A DNA stretch of 64,000 nt from Bacteroidota bacterium (GCA_027622975.1 JAQBVN010000007.1:1-64000); one strand, 5' to 3'; shown: positions 1 to 9,470, counted from the stretch's first letter. The notes: generated by a model not told the origin, from the sequence alone. Program-made: numbers and translations.

Positions 1-105
1 GAGACGTTCATCCTGGTTGGCTCGGGAAACCAGGACGATGACCTCTTGGACTTCCTCAGCCCTGCGAAGCCTCTCAACGGATGGCCGTGTGAGTGAGCTG
101 CTCAT
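1..105 (-). CDS. Partial N-terminus of an unidentified protein
   Basis: An ATG at 105-103 opens a frame that stays open to the window edge (35 codons, C-terminal part missing). It overlaps the 3' end of the ThiF-like gene by 32 bases. The encoded start is charged and then turns hydrophobic (a stretch reading EVIVLVSRANQDERL), which looks like protein rather than random sequence. I do not recognise the family. In some relatives of the upstream gene a nitroreductase-like domain follows the ThiF domain, so a separate nitroreductase-like partner is possible, but nothing here proves it. Confidence 0.45.
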   Translation of the reverse strand, partial: MSSSLTRPSVERLRRAEEVQEVIVLVSRANQDERL

Positions 106-1153
106 GCAAGTCCATGTAAATTCGAGTGTCCGGCAAGGATTCTCCAAGCGCCAATCTCCTACACACCTCTGCTGCGTGGGCACCCCCTGCGGCGACACCC
201 GTGTATGTTTGGGGCCAACTCACCAAGGATTTACCCACCTCGGAAAGACTGAGACGCCCGCGATCAGAAGCAGATTGAAGGTCCACGAAGGCATCCAAGG
301 CCGCTGGCGACCAGGCGGTCGCTTGGGCAAATTCCGCCATGGTCGCCTCATCAATGCGACCGTGAACAAATCCCTTGGACCTCACCGAATCGACGTCGTA
401 TCTCTCAATGTCGAGCATGCCACGATCGTTGGTGTCCATCACAACAGGAATCCCGTTGCGATGTGCCTCCTGCCTCAGCAAAGCCTTGGCGGACAGACCA
501 TCACAAGCGTCAACCAACACATCACATCCACTCACAAACTCCGCGACGTTGTGTCGATTCACCCCCTCGTCATAAATCTCAATGTTCAAGAAGGGATCAA
601 ACTCCGCAATGGCCCGAGCCGCCACCACCCATTTGGGCAATTCCAATTCATGAAGGCCACATCGAATTCGATTCATGTTGCTCAACTCAACCACATCGAA
701 GTCGGCTAGCCTCAGGGTTCCGCAAGCCCGTTCCATGGCCAAGGCAATCGCTGTGCTTTGTCCGACACTCAATCCCGCAACCCCAATGGTGGCATTTCTC
801 AGGCGCTGTGTCTCCTCACGTGTGATTTTTTCACGGTTTCGATTGGTCCGAACTTCGACAAAAGCTTCCTCAGGCAGCACATGAACCAAGCGTGCTGACC
901 ATGGGTAGTGCACCCAAACCCCAAAAGTGTCCCAATCTCGATCAGCCATCAAAGAGGCCAAGGTGGTCGCAAGAAGCGTGGGGTCATTCTTGGCGGAAGG
1001 CTCATGACAAACTGCCCATTCTGCCACCTGTGCATCCAAAGTGTCGTAGACCTCCTGCACAGAGCCAGAGGCTTGCAGATTTTCCCAACGGGTCTTGTCG
1101 GATGCCGACGAAAGATCCAAAATTTCAGGTTGCCAAAGGTGGTTGTCGGGCAT
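74..1153 (-). CDS. ThiF/HesA/E1-like NAD/FAD-binding family protein
   Basis: A 359-residue protein whose middle carries an E1-type Rossmann nucleotide-binding fold: GVAGLSVGQS at about residues 124-133 and the acidic DFDVVELSNMNR segment at about 151-162, followed by a DVLVDACDG strand. Proteins of this superfamily adenylate a carboxy-terminus or bind a dinucleotide; the substrate here is unknown. The roughly 120 residues before the fold do not match anything I recognise and may make this a member of the Rv1355c-like group (from memory). I chose the ATG at 1153 over an upstream GTG at 1213 because a TCAATTTG box ends 4 bases before this ATG, as at several other genes in the window. It is downstream of nothing obvious on its strand and overlaps the partial gene at the edge. 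Confidence 0.75.
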   Translation of the reverse strand: MPDNHLWQPEILDLSSASDKTRWENLQASGSVQEVYDTLDAQVAEWAVCHEPSAKNDPTLLATTLASLMADRDWDTFGVWVHYPWSARLVHVLPEEAFVEVRTNRNREKITREETQRLRNATIGVAGLSVGQSTAIALAMERACGTLRLADFDVVELSNMNRIRCGLHELELPKWVVAARAIAEFDPFLNIEIYDEGVNRHNVAEFVSGCDVLVDACDGLSAKALLRQEAHRNGIPVVMDTNDRGMLDIERYDVDSVRSKGFVHGRIDEATMAEFAQATAWSPAALDAFVDLQSASDRGRLSLSEVGKSLVSWPQTYTGVAAGGAHAAEVCRRLALGESLPDTRIYMDLHEQLTHTAIR

Positions 1154-1157
1154 ATTG

Positions 1158-1165
1158 CAAATTGA
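1158..1165 (-). promoter_or_regulatory. -7 promoter box at the ThiF-like gene start
   Basis: TCAATTTG matches the Bacteroidota -7 consensus TAnnTTTG at 7 of 8 positions when read as T-C-A-A-T-T-T-G. Its last G lies 4 bases before the ATG, so the transcript would begin at or next to the start codon. No clear -33 element was found. Confidence 0.45.
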
Positions 1166-1258
1166 AGCACACCCCCCTCTGAATCGGGGCGTTGCTCCAG
1201 GAGTTGTCAACACAGGATGGGGGATGGATGGTGGCTGAAATCCCGCATCAGGGATCCC

Positions 1259-1792
1259 TTACCCTCGGCCGTAATAGACCTTCAAATGGCCCTTGGCCAA
1301 TTCATTGGCCCATGTCCTGAGCCCCACCATGGCCGACTCCGTTTCTGCACTTACCTCAGTCTTTTTCATGCGCATGACGAGCCACCCATAGAGCCCCATG
1401 GAGAGCTTTTCAACGGGGTGCATGTCTCGATCGAGGCGTTTGGTCAATTCATCCAACAGCGGTCGTGCCTCCCGAAAAGCCTCTTGGTAATTCGAGTCCA
1501 CCATGGCCCCTACGAGCAATTCGTGCAAATGCGCCAACTCCATCATTGTCTCCTGCACCTGGTTGCAATGCCCTTGTTCCTGTGCACCAGAGGTCTTCAT
1601 GTCGGCAGCAAGACCCAAGAGCCATTGGACTTCCTCCTCGGGATGCGTTCCCTCATCTTCAGCCTGCTGCTCGGCCCAATTTTGGAGCATCGCAACGTCA
1701 AATTTGGCAGCCCGCACGAGGTCCTCCATCTGCCAGCAAAAGAGCAAATAGTCGACGATGTGCTGTTCCTTTTTGACCTGTGCGACAGTCAT
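1259..1792 (-). CDS. DUF4924 family protein
   Basis: A 177-residue soluble, mostly helical protein. Its N-terminus (KKEQHIVDYLLFCWQMEDLVRA) has the pattern I associate with the Bacteroidota family DUF4924, and its length fits. The function of that family is not known. It lies 20 bases downstream of the OmpH/Skp-like gene on the same strand and is probably the last gene of a three-gene unit (small conserved protein, OmpH-like protein, this gene). No signal peptide or membrane segment is visible, so it is presumably cytoplasmic. Confidence 0.7.
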   Translation of the reverse strand: MTVAQVKKEQHIVDYLLFCWQMEDLVRAAKFDVAMLQNWAEQQAEDEGTHPEEEVQWLLGLAADMKTSGAQEQGHCNQVQETMMELAHLHELLVGAMVDSNYQEAFREARPLLDELTKRLDRDMHPVEKLSMGLYGWLVMRMKKTEVSAETESAMVGLRTWANELAKGHLKVYYGRG

Positions 1793-1812
1793 GTTGAGTG
1801 GTTGGAGGCCGG

Positions 1813-2484
1813 TCAGCGCGCGTCGTCCCCTGGAGAGGTTGATGGGTCTTCCAACGCTGAGGAATCAACAGCCTTTTTGCCAGCCGACAGGGCTGGGGAC
1901 AAACCATGAGCCGCGTTGATTCTTTCCAACACGGCGTCCGTGATGTCCCAGGGCTCAGAACCATACAACACCCCCTCTCCACTCAATCCCCAATTCAAAA
2001 TCAAGTCAATGCCTTCGTCATCAGCATGGGCTTCGAGATGTCGACGAAGGGCCTCCGCAATGACTGCCTGCATGTTTTGTTCGGCCACAAGCAAGTCTTG
2101 TTCTGCTGCCATTTGCATGGCGCGTAGCGTGTTTTCAATTTCACGTACCCGTCTGTCCGCAATCATCAACTCATCTTCCGTCGCAGCGCCACTGTTCGCG
2201 TAATCAATCAGCTCTTGGGCCTCTTCTTGCAATGGCAGAGCGTCCTGTTGAAGTTGCAAATCTCGTTCTTCCATTTGAGCCATGAGGTTGGCCTGCAAAT
2301 TCTTCAACAAATTCAAACCTCGTTGCAAACTGTCTCCATGCACATAAGCTACCACGGGATGACCTCCATCGGCCGCACGCTGTCCAACCGACTTCTTGCC
2401 GCCCCATTGCCCAGCAGAAAGAACCCCCAACCACAAGACCAACACGGCCACCACGGGCCAAAACACTTTGGAAGAAATCATCAT
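1813..2484 (-). CDS. OmpH/Skp-family periplasmic protein
   Basis: A 223-residue protein with an N-terminal hydrophobic segment (about residues 5-27) that serves as signal peptide or anchor, followed by VAYVHGDSLQRGL, the typical first strand of Skp/OmpH proteins, and a long charged coiled coil (about 55-150). Skp proteins are trimeric chaperones that hold unfolded outer-membrane proteins in the periplasm. The ATG at 2484 overlaps the stop codon of the upstream small gene by 4 bases (ATGA), indicating translational coupling. The last 40 residues, rich in Ser, Asp and Ala, are a non-conserved tail. Skp-family membership is a confident call; the exact client set is unknown. Confidence 0.8.
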   Translation of the reverse strand: MMISSKVFWPVVAVLVLWLGVLSAGQWGGKKSVGQRAADGGHPVVAYVHGDSLQRGLNLLKNLQANLMAQMEERDLQLQQDALPLQEEAQELIDYANSGAATEDELMIADRRVREIENTLRAMQMAAEQDLLVAEQNMQAVIAEALRRHLEAHADDEGIDLILNWGLSGEGVLYGSEPWDITDAVLERINAAHGLSPALSAGKKAVDSSALEDPSTSPGDDAR

Positions 2485-2738
2485 GACTTGGATGAAAGTA
2501 TGTTGTGATGTTGCGTTCTCATGTCCACAAATCGCAGCAGCACCTCTTCAGCCATGGAAGCACCCCAAGTTTGGATGTCATCCAAACGATGGTCCGCCTC
2601 CGAAAACTTGAATGACTGGGCATACTGATCCACCTCGAATTGCAACCGATACTGGCCGTTGTACGAGTGGATGGCAATGCGCATCACGGGGTGTGGGATG
2701 TGGGCGACTTCACGCACGACACGAAGATAGCCGCGCAC
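2481..2738 (-). CDS. Small conserved Bacteroidota protein, function unknown
   Basis: An 85-residue protein with a GTG start. A pattern of alternating strands (IAIHSYNGQYRLQFEVDQYAQSFKF) followed by a helical C-terminus (EEVLLRFVDMRTQHH) resembles a small conserved family I have seen in Bacteroidota genomes, always without assigned function. An internal ATG at 2684 would remove the conserved VREVAHIPHP segment, so the GTG is preferred. It is the first gene of the unit with the OmpH-like gene and is divergent from the TonB receptor, only 76 bases away. Confidence 0.6.
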   Translation of the reverse strand: MRGYLRVVREVAHIPHPVMRIAIHSYNGQYRLQFEVDQYAQSFKFSEADHRLDDIQTWGASMAEEVLLRFVDMRTQHHNILSSKS

Positions 2739-2746
2739 TCATGCGC

Positions 2747-2754
2747 TACCTTTG
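2747..2754 (+). promoter_or_regulatory. -7 promoter box of the first TonB receptor
   Basis: TACCTTTG is an exact match to TAnnTTTG. It would start transcription near 2760 and leave a leader of about 55 bases before the ATG at 2815. It also rules out a TTG start at 2752, which lies inside the box. A matching -33 TTTG is not evident. Confidence 0.5.
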
Positions 2755-2814
2755 AAAGGCAGGGACAATTCCTCGCGTTTTTCAACAATTCTGCCCAGCC
2801 CTCGTCCATGTGAC

Positions 2815-5376
2815 ATGCAAGTTCCAACCTCTCTCCATTTCCTTGGCATGTGCTGTCTAGGGCTTCTGTCTATCCTCCCACAGAATCTTGCAGCTCAGCA
2901 GGGGCCTCCAGGGCGAGGATCCCGGCCTTCAGACACTCCCAAGCCCAAGATTGCTGAAGTCCAAGGTGTTGTCATAGACGCAGATTCTGGGTTGCCCATG
3001 CCTTTCGTTTCCGTGGTCATCTTGAGTGCCAAAGACAGCACAACCGTGGCGGGTACATTGACAGGAGAAGACGGACACTTCCATCTGACCGAGGTAGAAG
3101 TGGGCAGGCACCTGCTGAACATTCGCTTTCCAGGTTACAAAACCCTGTGGCTCGGCCCTGCCATGTTGGGTCCAAGGCCTCCTGGCGTCCTGGTTTGGGA
3201 GACCGGAACCCTGCGTTTGGAAAGTGACATCACGGCCTTGGAAGAAGCCGTTGTGGTTGAACAAGCCACCGTGATGGAAATGCGCGTAGATCGGAAGGTC
3301 TTTTACGTTGGGAGCGACTTGACCAGCCGAGGTGGGAACACCAATGATTTGCTCGAAAACATCCCTTCAGTGGCAGTCGACATCGATGGAAACATCACCT
3401 TACGTGGAAGTGCTGGCGTACAGATCCTCATTGACGGACGTCCTTCCGGTCTCTCAGGAGGCGCGAGAGAAGCCTTTTTGGAGTCTTTGCCAGCGAGTGC
3501 CGTTGATCGCATTGAACTGATCACGAACCCCTCGGCGAGGTTTGACCCTGATGGCACAGCTGGCATTCTGAACATCGTGCTGAAAAAAAATCGTTTGGAA
3601 GGAATCAGTGGTCAACTTCAAGCCACCTATGGCTCCGGAGACAACCACGACGCCAACGCCAGCTTGAATTACAGGAACAGCATGTGGTCCGTGTCAAGCA
3701 ATGTGGGTTGGAACGACCAATGGATGTTCATGGCCGGGGAAACAGATCGAATCCAACAGTGGTCCAATGACTCCACATCAGAATCCCATGTCATGCGGCC
3801 CGGCGATTCACACCGGTCATCCTTGACCGGTTCCGTTCGCACGGAATGGCGACCCCAAGAGACCTGGACCCTATTCGCCGGAATCAATGGAAATCAAGGA
3901 CTTCGGAACAGTTGGGACTCCACCACCACCTCGGAGATTTGGACGGGTGGCGCATTGGATGGCGTCACCACCGAAGCCCTTCGACACGAATTGGGCGACA
4001 GCGATTCTCGAGGTGGAGATGTGTTCTTAGGTTTTGAGAAGCAATGGGGGGAACGAGACCACAAATGGACCTTCGACATCCGCAAATCCGTGAACATTCA
4101 AACGGGTGAGAACCACTTTACCGATGTTAGCCTCTCCCAAAACATCCCAGAAGTTTTCACCTTCAATGGCCAACGAGCCGACAACCAGCGATGGTTGTAT
4201 CAAACTGACGTGGAGCTCCCGTGGGGAGAGCAAGGGAAGGTGGAGTTTGGCGCCAAATCCACATGGAACCAAGACCAAACCGATTTCACGTACACCGAGG
4301 CAGACAGCACGGAATTGGTGGGGGGCATTTTTCAGCCATGGGGTCTCGACACCGTGAATTATGCCTTCTTCTATGATGAACAAGTTCATGCCGGCTACAT
4401 CACAGCAGGTCAAACCTTGGGACCCATTGGCATGCAGGTGGGTCTTCGTGCCGAGCAAGTGTTCACCTCTGCCCGCTTGGATGGTGAGGGATCGCTGGGA
4501 GCCGCTCCTTTTGACAATGATTATTTCAGGCTCTATCCTTCGTTGAATCTGTTCATGGAGACCAACGATGAACACACGTTTTCAGTCAGTTACAGCAGAC
4601 GAGTCAACAGGCCTCGAGGCCGACAACTCAATCCGTATGTCGACATGTCGGATCCGAGGAATTTTCGGTCTGGCAACCCCTTCCTCTTGCCTGAATTCAC
4701 CAACAGCTACGAACTCAATCACCAATGGCAGCGAGGAAAAACCAGTTTGACAACCTCTTTGTTCTTCAAAGACACTCGGGATGTCATCAGCCGATTTACG
4801 TCTTCCGATTCCTTGACTGGGGTGCTGACTTCCAACTTTCAGAATTTGGGAAGGCAGCACAACGAGGGATTGGAAATGGTCGTCATGGTTCCCTTCGGAA
4901 CCACAGGTCGCTTGAACTGGACGGCCAGTGCGTTCCGGGTGGTCAACGATGGCCGAACTCTGGATTCTCCATTCAGTTCAGCTGGATTCAGTACCTCCTC
5001 TCGTTTGTTCGCATCGTGGACCGTGGGCAAATCTTGGAAAATGCAGGCCAACGGATTCTTGCGAGGACCCTCCGTGACAGCCCAAGGCCGCTTTCATGGC
5101 ATGGCGACACTGAACGTGGCCGCGAGCCGAGATTTGCCAGGAGAAAAATGGCAAATCACCCTGCAAATCAAGGATGTGCTCAACACCCGTCGTTGGTCGT
5201 ACAACACTGAAACGACCTCGTTTTCGCAGGAGGTTTGGCGTCAGCGTGAAAGCCGAAATGCCTTCATCACACTGCAATACAAGTTTGGAAAAATGGAGGA
5301 GCGCAACCGCCGAGGAAGCCGAGGAGGAGACAGTGGAGGAGACAGTGGAGGAGGAGATGACTTCATGTTTGATTGA
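2815..5376 (+). CDS. TonB-dependent receptor, outer membrane beta-barrel family
   Basis: An 853-residue outer-membrane receptor. Residues 1-27 form a signal peptide ending near LAAQ. A carboxypeptidase-regulatory-like Ig-fold domain follows (VQGVVIDADSGLPMPFVSVV, about 45-110), then a plug domain (GNTNDLLENIPSVAVDIDGN, IELITNPSARFDPDGTAGI) and a long beta-barrel. The arrangement fits the group with an OMP_b-brl_3-type barrel that often lacks a known ligand. The C-terminus ends in a Gly/Asp-rich tail built from short repeats and not in the usual aromatic residue of many barrels. There are no neighbouring SusD, transporter or enzyme genes, so the substrate cannot be inferred. Confidence 0.85.
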   Translation: MQVPTSLHFLGMCCLGLLSILPQNLAAQQGPPGRGSRPSDTPKPKIAEVQGVVIDADSGLPMPFVSVVILSAKDSTTVAGTLTGEDGHFHLTEVEVGRHLLNIRFPGYKTLWLGPAMLGPRPPGVLVWETGTLRLESDITALEEAVVVEQATVMEMRVDRKVFYVGSDLTSRGGNTNDLLENIPSVAVDIDGNITLRGSAGVQILIDGRPSGLSGGAREAFLESLPASAVDRIELITNPSARFDPDGTAGILNIVLKKNRLEGISGQLQATYGSGDNHDANASLNYRNSMWSVSSNVGWNDQWMFMAGETDRIQQWSNDSTSESHVMRPGDSHRSSLTGSVRTEWRPQETWTLFAGINGNQGLRNSWDSTTTSEIWTGGALDGVTTEALRHELGDSDSRGGDVFLGFEKQWGERDHKWTFDIRKSVNIQTGENHFTDVSLSQNIPEVFTFNGQRADNQRWLYQTDVELPWGEQGKVEFGAKSTWNQDQTDFTYTEADSTELVGGIFQPWGLDTVNYAFFYDEQVHAGYITAGQTLGPIGMQVGLRAEQVFTSARLDGEGSLGAAPFDNDYFRLYPSLNLFMETNDEHTFSVSYSRRVNRPRGRQLNPYVDMSDPRNFRSGNPFLLPEFTNSYELNHQWQRGKTSLTTSLFFKDTRDVISRFTSSDSLTGVLTSNFQNLGRQHNEGLEMVVMVPFGTTGRLNWTASAFRVVNDGRTLDSPFSSAGFSTSSRLFASWTVGKSWKMQANGFLRGPSVTAQGRFHGMATLNVAASRDLPGEKWQITLQIKDVLNTRRWSYNTETTSFSQEVWRQRESRNAFITLQYKFGKMEERNRRGSRGGDSGGDSGGGDDFMFD
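5325..5364 (+). repeat. Short in-frame repeat in the TonB receptor tail
   Basis: The unit GGAGGAGACAGT occurs twice and a third, altered copy follows (GGAGGAGGAGAT). It encodes GGDSGGDSGGGDD just before the stop codon. It is similar in kind to the other short tandem repeats of this window. Confidence 0.7.
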
Positions 5377-5423
5377 CCCACGCCCTCGGCGACTAGGTCT
5401 GGTTCAGTTGTCGCATCTCACGA

Positions 5424-6608
5424 TCAGTCGTGGGGCTCATCGTGCTTCCAAGCCCGTTTCAAGTCACGTGGCTTGGGTGCGCTCGCCGCCGCAGCCCAGC
5501 GCGAGAGGCCATGAAGGATCGGGTTGCGCATTCGTTCATGCAAGACCAATCGCCTCGGCTCAGCCCCCAAGGATGATTTGATGTCCAAGGCTGTTCGGCC
5601 TAAAACCACCTCTTGGCATCCCAGAGCAATTCCCCTCCTGATGAACTCCAAGAGCATGCGTTGGTACAAGGCATGGGATTTATTCAAGTGGGGAAGAAAA
5701 CCCACGAAGAATGCCTCGAGGACATCGGCGTTGGCCATCGAACACTGAAACCCCACCAGGGCACCTTCATGCTTGACAGCCAGGACGCGGAAATCCTCCC
5801 CCATCTCCAATTTCAAACACGCCAAATCTTCGCGTTGCAAACAGCCAAGACGGAATGCAGCCCTGCCGTATACCTCCAGGTACAAAGCATGCAAATCCCC
5901 CGCATTGCGTTCAATCTCGTCCAAAGACCAAGGTTCAAACTCCAAGTCCCCGGAGAGGGAGAGTATCCGCTTGATCTTGGTTCTCGCCTTGGTTCGAAGA
6001 GCCGAGAGATAAGCATCCCACGAATGAATTCGCCGAATGTCGACCACCATGACGGGATCAAATTCCAAATCCACCCAACCCTTTCTCCAAAGAGATTTGC
6101 CTCCTGCACGTTTGGCCTCACCCCAAGAGAAACGGCAGGGATGGTCCTTGACGAGAAGAGTCGAAGGTTGAATGGAGCCAATCGCCGGGGTGGCAAGCAA
6201 TTCATCGATGCAAGCATGTTCATCCACACCAGGTGCGAAGCGGTACGCATGAGGACCACTGGCCAAGGGGGTCCCCAACACGCGAACGTCAAAATGCAAT
6301 CCACCCTGTCGATGAAGCCATGATTTGGCAGCTCCGAACAAAACAGAACCGTCCAAAAAGTCGTCGACGCCTTGACTGCTCGCTTGGCTATCCTCCATGA
6401 CCGCGATGCCACGAACATCGCCAGATGGATGCTCCCACAAGGCTGCCCGAGCCATTCGTTCCGGGCTCCTCAATACCGCCCTGACAGCGCGACTTTCCAA
6501 ATGAACACTGGACTCCCCGCTTACCGTCAGCAATGCGTCCCACGCCTCCCAATCCTTGTCCGAAAACCCCCCAACGCTGTCAGTGGTTCGAATGTTCAGT
6601 GCTCCCAT
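5424..6608 (-). CDS. GNAT-type (FemAB/BioF2-like) acyltransferase
   Basis: A 394-residue protein without signal peptide or membrane segments. The second half (about 190-350) reads as a GNAT/FemAB-type fold: a helical KARTKIKRILSLSG segment, LHALYLEVYGRAAFRLG, a VLAVKHEGALVGFQCSMAN beta pair and a final HALYQRMLLEFIRRGIALGCQEV helix. Such proteins move acyl or aminoacyl groups onto amines, but the substrate is not apparent. It lies 35 bases downstream of the yfhO-like gene on the same strand and is convergent with the TonB receptor. Confidence is good for the fold and low for the reaction. Confidence 0.65.
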   Translation of the reverse strand: MGALNIRTTDSVGGFSDKDWEAWDALLTVSGESSVHLESRAVRAVLRSPERMARAALWEHPSGDVRGIAVMEDSQASSQGVDDFLDGSVLFGAAKSWLHRQGGLHFDVRVLGTPLASGPHAYRFAPGVDEHACIDELLATPAIGSIQPSTLLVKDHPCRFSWGEAKRAGGKSLWRKGWVDLEFDPVMVVDIRRIHSWDAYLSALRTKARTKIKRILSLSGDLEFEPWSLDEIERNAGDLHALYLEVYGRAAFRLGCLQREDLACLKLEMGEDFRVLAVKHEGALVGFQCSMANADVLEAFFVGFLPHLNKSHALYQRMLLEFIRRGIALGCQEVVLGRTALDIKSSLGAEPRRLVLHERMRNPILHGLSRWAAAASAPKPRDLKRAWKHDEPHD

Positions 6609-6643
6609 CCCTCGGTAACTACTCTCCTTTGGAATTGTTCACC

Positions 6644-9151
6644 TCACGGTTGTTCGCGCCGAACAAAGGACCATCCCAGCAGGAGCAACCACAGGAAAGA
6701 GCCAGCGTAACTGGCGGCCTTTGCCGCACTCCATCGGCCCGGCTCGAAATGGAGTTCAAGCACATGGGAGCCTTCTGGAATGGCCACCGCTCGAAGCACA
6801 TAATTGGCCCGAACCAAATCAATGGGTTCACCATCCAACGTGGCGGACCATCCCTCGGGGTAGTAGATCTCGCTCAACACGAGAAGTCCGCCACGCTCCG
6901 AGGTCACTTCGTAGGTCGAGCCCTCTGGATGATATGCCGATAGGCCAACCGTGTTCTGCCCAGGATCTCCCACGCTCCCCAACAGAGATCGAAATTCCTC
7001 GTGAACCACGGCAGTGCGCTGAACATCCAACCCCGCAAGGGACTCGACCTCCTCCCGATCAGAAGTGACCCAATTCAAAGAATCCACCATCCATGCCGCA
7101 CCCAGTCCCCCTGGGAATGGCAGGGGTTGATCACCCCCAGGCAAGAGAATGTACTTCGTATTGAGCAACCGCAAGCCGGGGTAATTTCTCGGATCAAGAT
7201 TGAAATCTCCCGCCTGCAATTGACGGATCATGGCCTCGCGCTCCCCGGAAAGGACATGCTCGATGAAATCCTGGTAGCGGCGAAGTTTGGCCCCGTGATA
7301 TCCTCCAACCGATTTGAAAAAATAGGACGTCCTGGCGTCGTTGAATGGGTTGGCCAACTCCAACACACGGAAGTGTGAATTGGCGTTCAACACCTCAAAA
7401 TCCAGACCATCCAAAGCTCTTTGGTGGCGCCTTGTCAATGGGTGACCCAAAGACTCTTCCATGCGTTCGCGGGCCGAAGCGACCTGATTGTCGAACCCTT
7501 CAATTGAAGTCGATTCTGCAGCCAAAATCAACTTGTCTGCTTGGGTGGCTTCAAAAGGAAATCGCTTGTCCATCCGAGAGACAAAGTTTTTGTCACTGAG
7601 GTATCGGCCATCCACAGAGGCCAAATCCAAGGCCACGAAAACAACCAACCCCATCACCACCCAACGAGGGGCAATCCAAGATCTCAGCAGAGCCACCAAC
7701 GCCGCACCAGCCAACAAAGCCCAACCCATGGATCGCAAGACATCTTCGCGAAACAAATCGATGCGCATCCCCACGACGCGACGCTTCCCAAGCTGCTCTG
7801 CGGCCTGATCGGCACGAATCGACGAGGTGAAATCAAACCAAAACTCAGGCACAGCATAAAACGTCGCAAACAGGATGACAGGCAAGGCCGCCCCGACAAA
7901 CCAACGCCTTTGAGACCTCGAAGGATCTTTCCCCGACAATTCATGAATGGCCATCGCTGCCCCAAGTGGAATGGCGAGTTGCAACAGCACCAACATCATT
8001 TTCGTGTCGCGAAACTTGTTAAACATGGGGACGTGATCCAAGAAAAAGTCGCTGACCCAAGTCGTATCGCGCCAAGACAGCACAATGGCCAGCATCGAGA
8101 CCGCGAGAAGAGGCCATCGAAGCCAATGCGAACCAGCCACCAACCATGCCAAGCACAGGGCAAACGCGAGTGCCCCGAAGTAAAAGGCTCCGCCACTGAA
8201 ACGCTGCTCTCCCCAATACAATCGGTCGTTGCCACCCTTCACGTTGGGAATGGCCATGCTCCAGAATTCCCCTCGAGCCATGCTGTATTCCAAGATGTAG
8301 CCTCGACTTAATCCCTCACTTGATTGGATCTTCTTCGGCCCGTCCCCTTGGCCATCACCCATGGAAAGCACTGCCTCACCCCTTGTGGTGTAGGTGCTGT
8401 ATTCTTGGGTCATCCCCAAATGTCCTGCCTGTGGAAGGGCACCGACCACCCCGCCCAAGAGCAGGAGCGCCGTGGTTTGGGCGTACTTCGTGATCCGTCC
8501 GACCCGCCATTCCCGAATGCCCGCAGCCAGGGCCACGGCCGCGAGCAAGAACAGCAGGTAATACGTGATTTGAACGTGAGAAGCCTCCAAGTGAAGTGCG
8601 GTGAACAATGCGGTGACGCCCACACCCTTCCACACCCTGCCTCGATAGGCCATGAGCATCCCACCGAGAACCCCAGGAATGGTGGCAATCGTCCGAACCT
8701 TGGTGGCGTGGCCAGCCGCCAAGTACAGCACATTCACTGAGGCGAGTCCAAAGCCCATGGCCAGCATCAAAGACAACCAAGGCCCCCAACCCAAGCACAG
8801 GCCCAACACGTAGGCCGAGATCATCGCCACCCACACCGTGGCAATTTCCATGGGCATGCTCTTGCGAAATGCCTTCCAAATCATTTTGGGGGCCGTGCTG
8901 ACATCGTTGCCAGCAATTTGAACGGTCGGCATGCCTCCAAACATGCTGTTGGTCCAATGCGGGATTTCTCCCTCGAGACGCTGGTAGTCACGCGTCTCTT
9001 TGGCCATGCCAATGTTTTGGGTGGTATCCCCTTGATTCAGTGCCCTGTTGTCCGACATCGAAGGCCAAAAAACCAACGCAGCCACGAACCACATCAGAAC
9101 CACCGCACCCAAGTGGGGCAAGATCAAACGACCCATTTCACGAAAATCCAT
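6644..9151 (-). CDS. YfhO family multi-spanning membrane protein
   Basis: An 835-residue protein with about a dozen hydrophobic helices from residue 10 to about 530 and one at the C-terminus (SYAGSFLWLLLLGWSFV), separated by a large soluble region (about 540-800). The pattern (NQGDTTQNIGMAKETRDY..., IPHWTNSMFGGMPT near the N-terminus) is that of the YfhO family, which resembles lipid-linked-sugar glycosyltransferases and in Firmicutes is tied to lipoteichoic-acid glycosylation. Bacteroidota members have no defined role. The gene is followed on its strand by the GNAT-type gene and preceded by the DUF4834 gene, a pairing I recall from other Bacteroidota. Confidence 0.8.
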   Translation of the reverse strand: MDFREMGRLILPHLGAVVLMWFVAALVFWPSMSDNRALNQGDTTQNIGMAKETRDYQRLEGEIPHWTNSMFGGMPTVQIAGNDVSTAPKMIWKAFRKSMPMEIATVWVAMISAYVLGLCLGWGPWLSLMLAMGFGLASVNVLYLAAGHATKVRTIATIPGVLGGMLMAYRGRVWKGVGVTALFTALHLEASHVQITYYLLFLLAAVALAAGIREWRVGRITKYAQTTALLLLGGVVGALPQAGHLGMTQEYSTYTTRGEAVLSMGDGQGDGPKKIQSSEGLSRGYILEYSMARGEFWSMAIPNVKGGNDRLYWGEQRFSGGAFYFGALAFALCLAWLVAGSHWLRWPLLAVSMLAIVLSWRDTTWVSDFFLDHVPMFNKFRDTKMMLVLLQLAIPLGAAMAIHELSGKDPSRSQRRWFVGAALPVILFATFYAVPEFWFDFTSSIRADQAAEQLGKRRVVGMRIDLFREDVLRSMGWALLAGAALVALLRSWIAPRWVVMGLVVFVALDLASVDGRYLSDKNFVSRMDKRFPFEATQADKLILAAESTSIEGFDNQVASARERMEESLGHPLTRRHQRALDGLDFEVLNANSHFRVLELANPFNDARTSYFFKSVGGYHGAKLRRYQDFIEHVLSGEREAMIRQLQAGDFNLDPRNYPGLRLLNTKYILLPGGDQPLPFPGGLGAAWMVDSLNWVTSDREEVESLAGLDVQRTAVVHEEFRSLLGSVGDPGQNTVGLSAYHPEGSTYEVTSERGGLLVLSEIYYPEGWSATLDGEPIDLVRANYVLRAVAIPEGSHVLELHFEPGRWSAAKAASYAGSFLWLLLLGWSFVRREQP

Positions 9152-9251
9152 GGCCGCAAGTTAGGGCGCGAATCGGGCAATGGCAGCCCTTGGGCTTCAT
9201 GGTGATGTGCACACCCATGCCGGACCTTCACGGCCCCTCGTTCATGCATTA

Positions 9252-9470
9252 TCAATCGTTGAGTTCCTCAAAATCGACGTACTCCCCCTCCTTCGAATCG
9301 TCTGGCCTTTTGGGGGACTGGGAAGCTTGGGGTCCTCGATGAGTCGAAGAACTTGAAGACGTTTGGGAAAACCGTGAGGACGAGCCTCGACCGACAACGC
9401 GGTCCAACCACCTCCAAATGAACCACACCCCTACGATGGAAAGGAGTGTCCTGATCAGGCCTGCGAACAT
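9252..9470 (-). CDS. DUF4834 family small membrane protein
   Basis: A 72-residue protein with one N-terminal membrane helix (about residues 4-20), a Ser-rich polar linker and an acidic end containing DFEELND. This layout is that of DUF4834, a small Bacteroidota family without known function that commonly sits beside YfhO-like genes. An exact -7 box ends 4 bases before the ATG. It lies between carB and the yfhO-like gene, all on the minus strand. Confidence 0.65.
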   Translation of the reverse strand: MFAGLIRTLLSIVGVWFIWRWLDRVVGRGSSSRFSQTSSSSSTHRGPQASQSPKRPDDSKEGEYVDFEELND

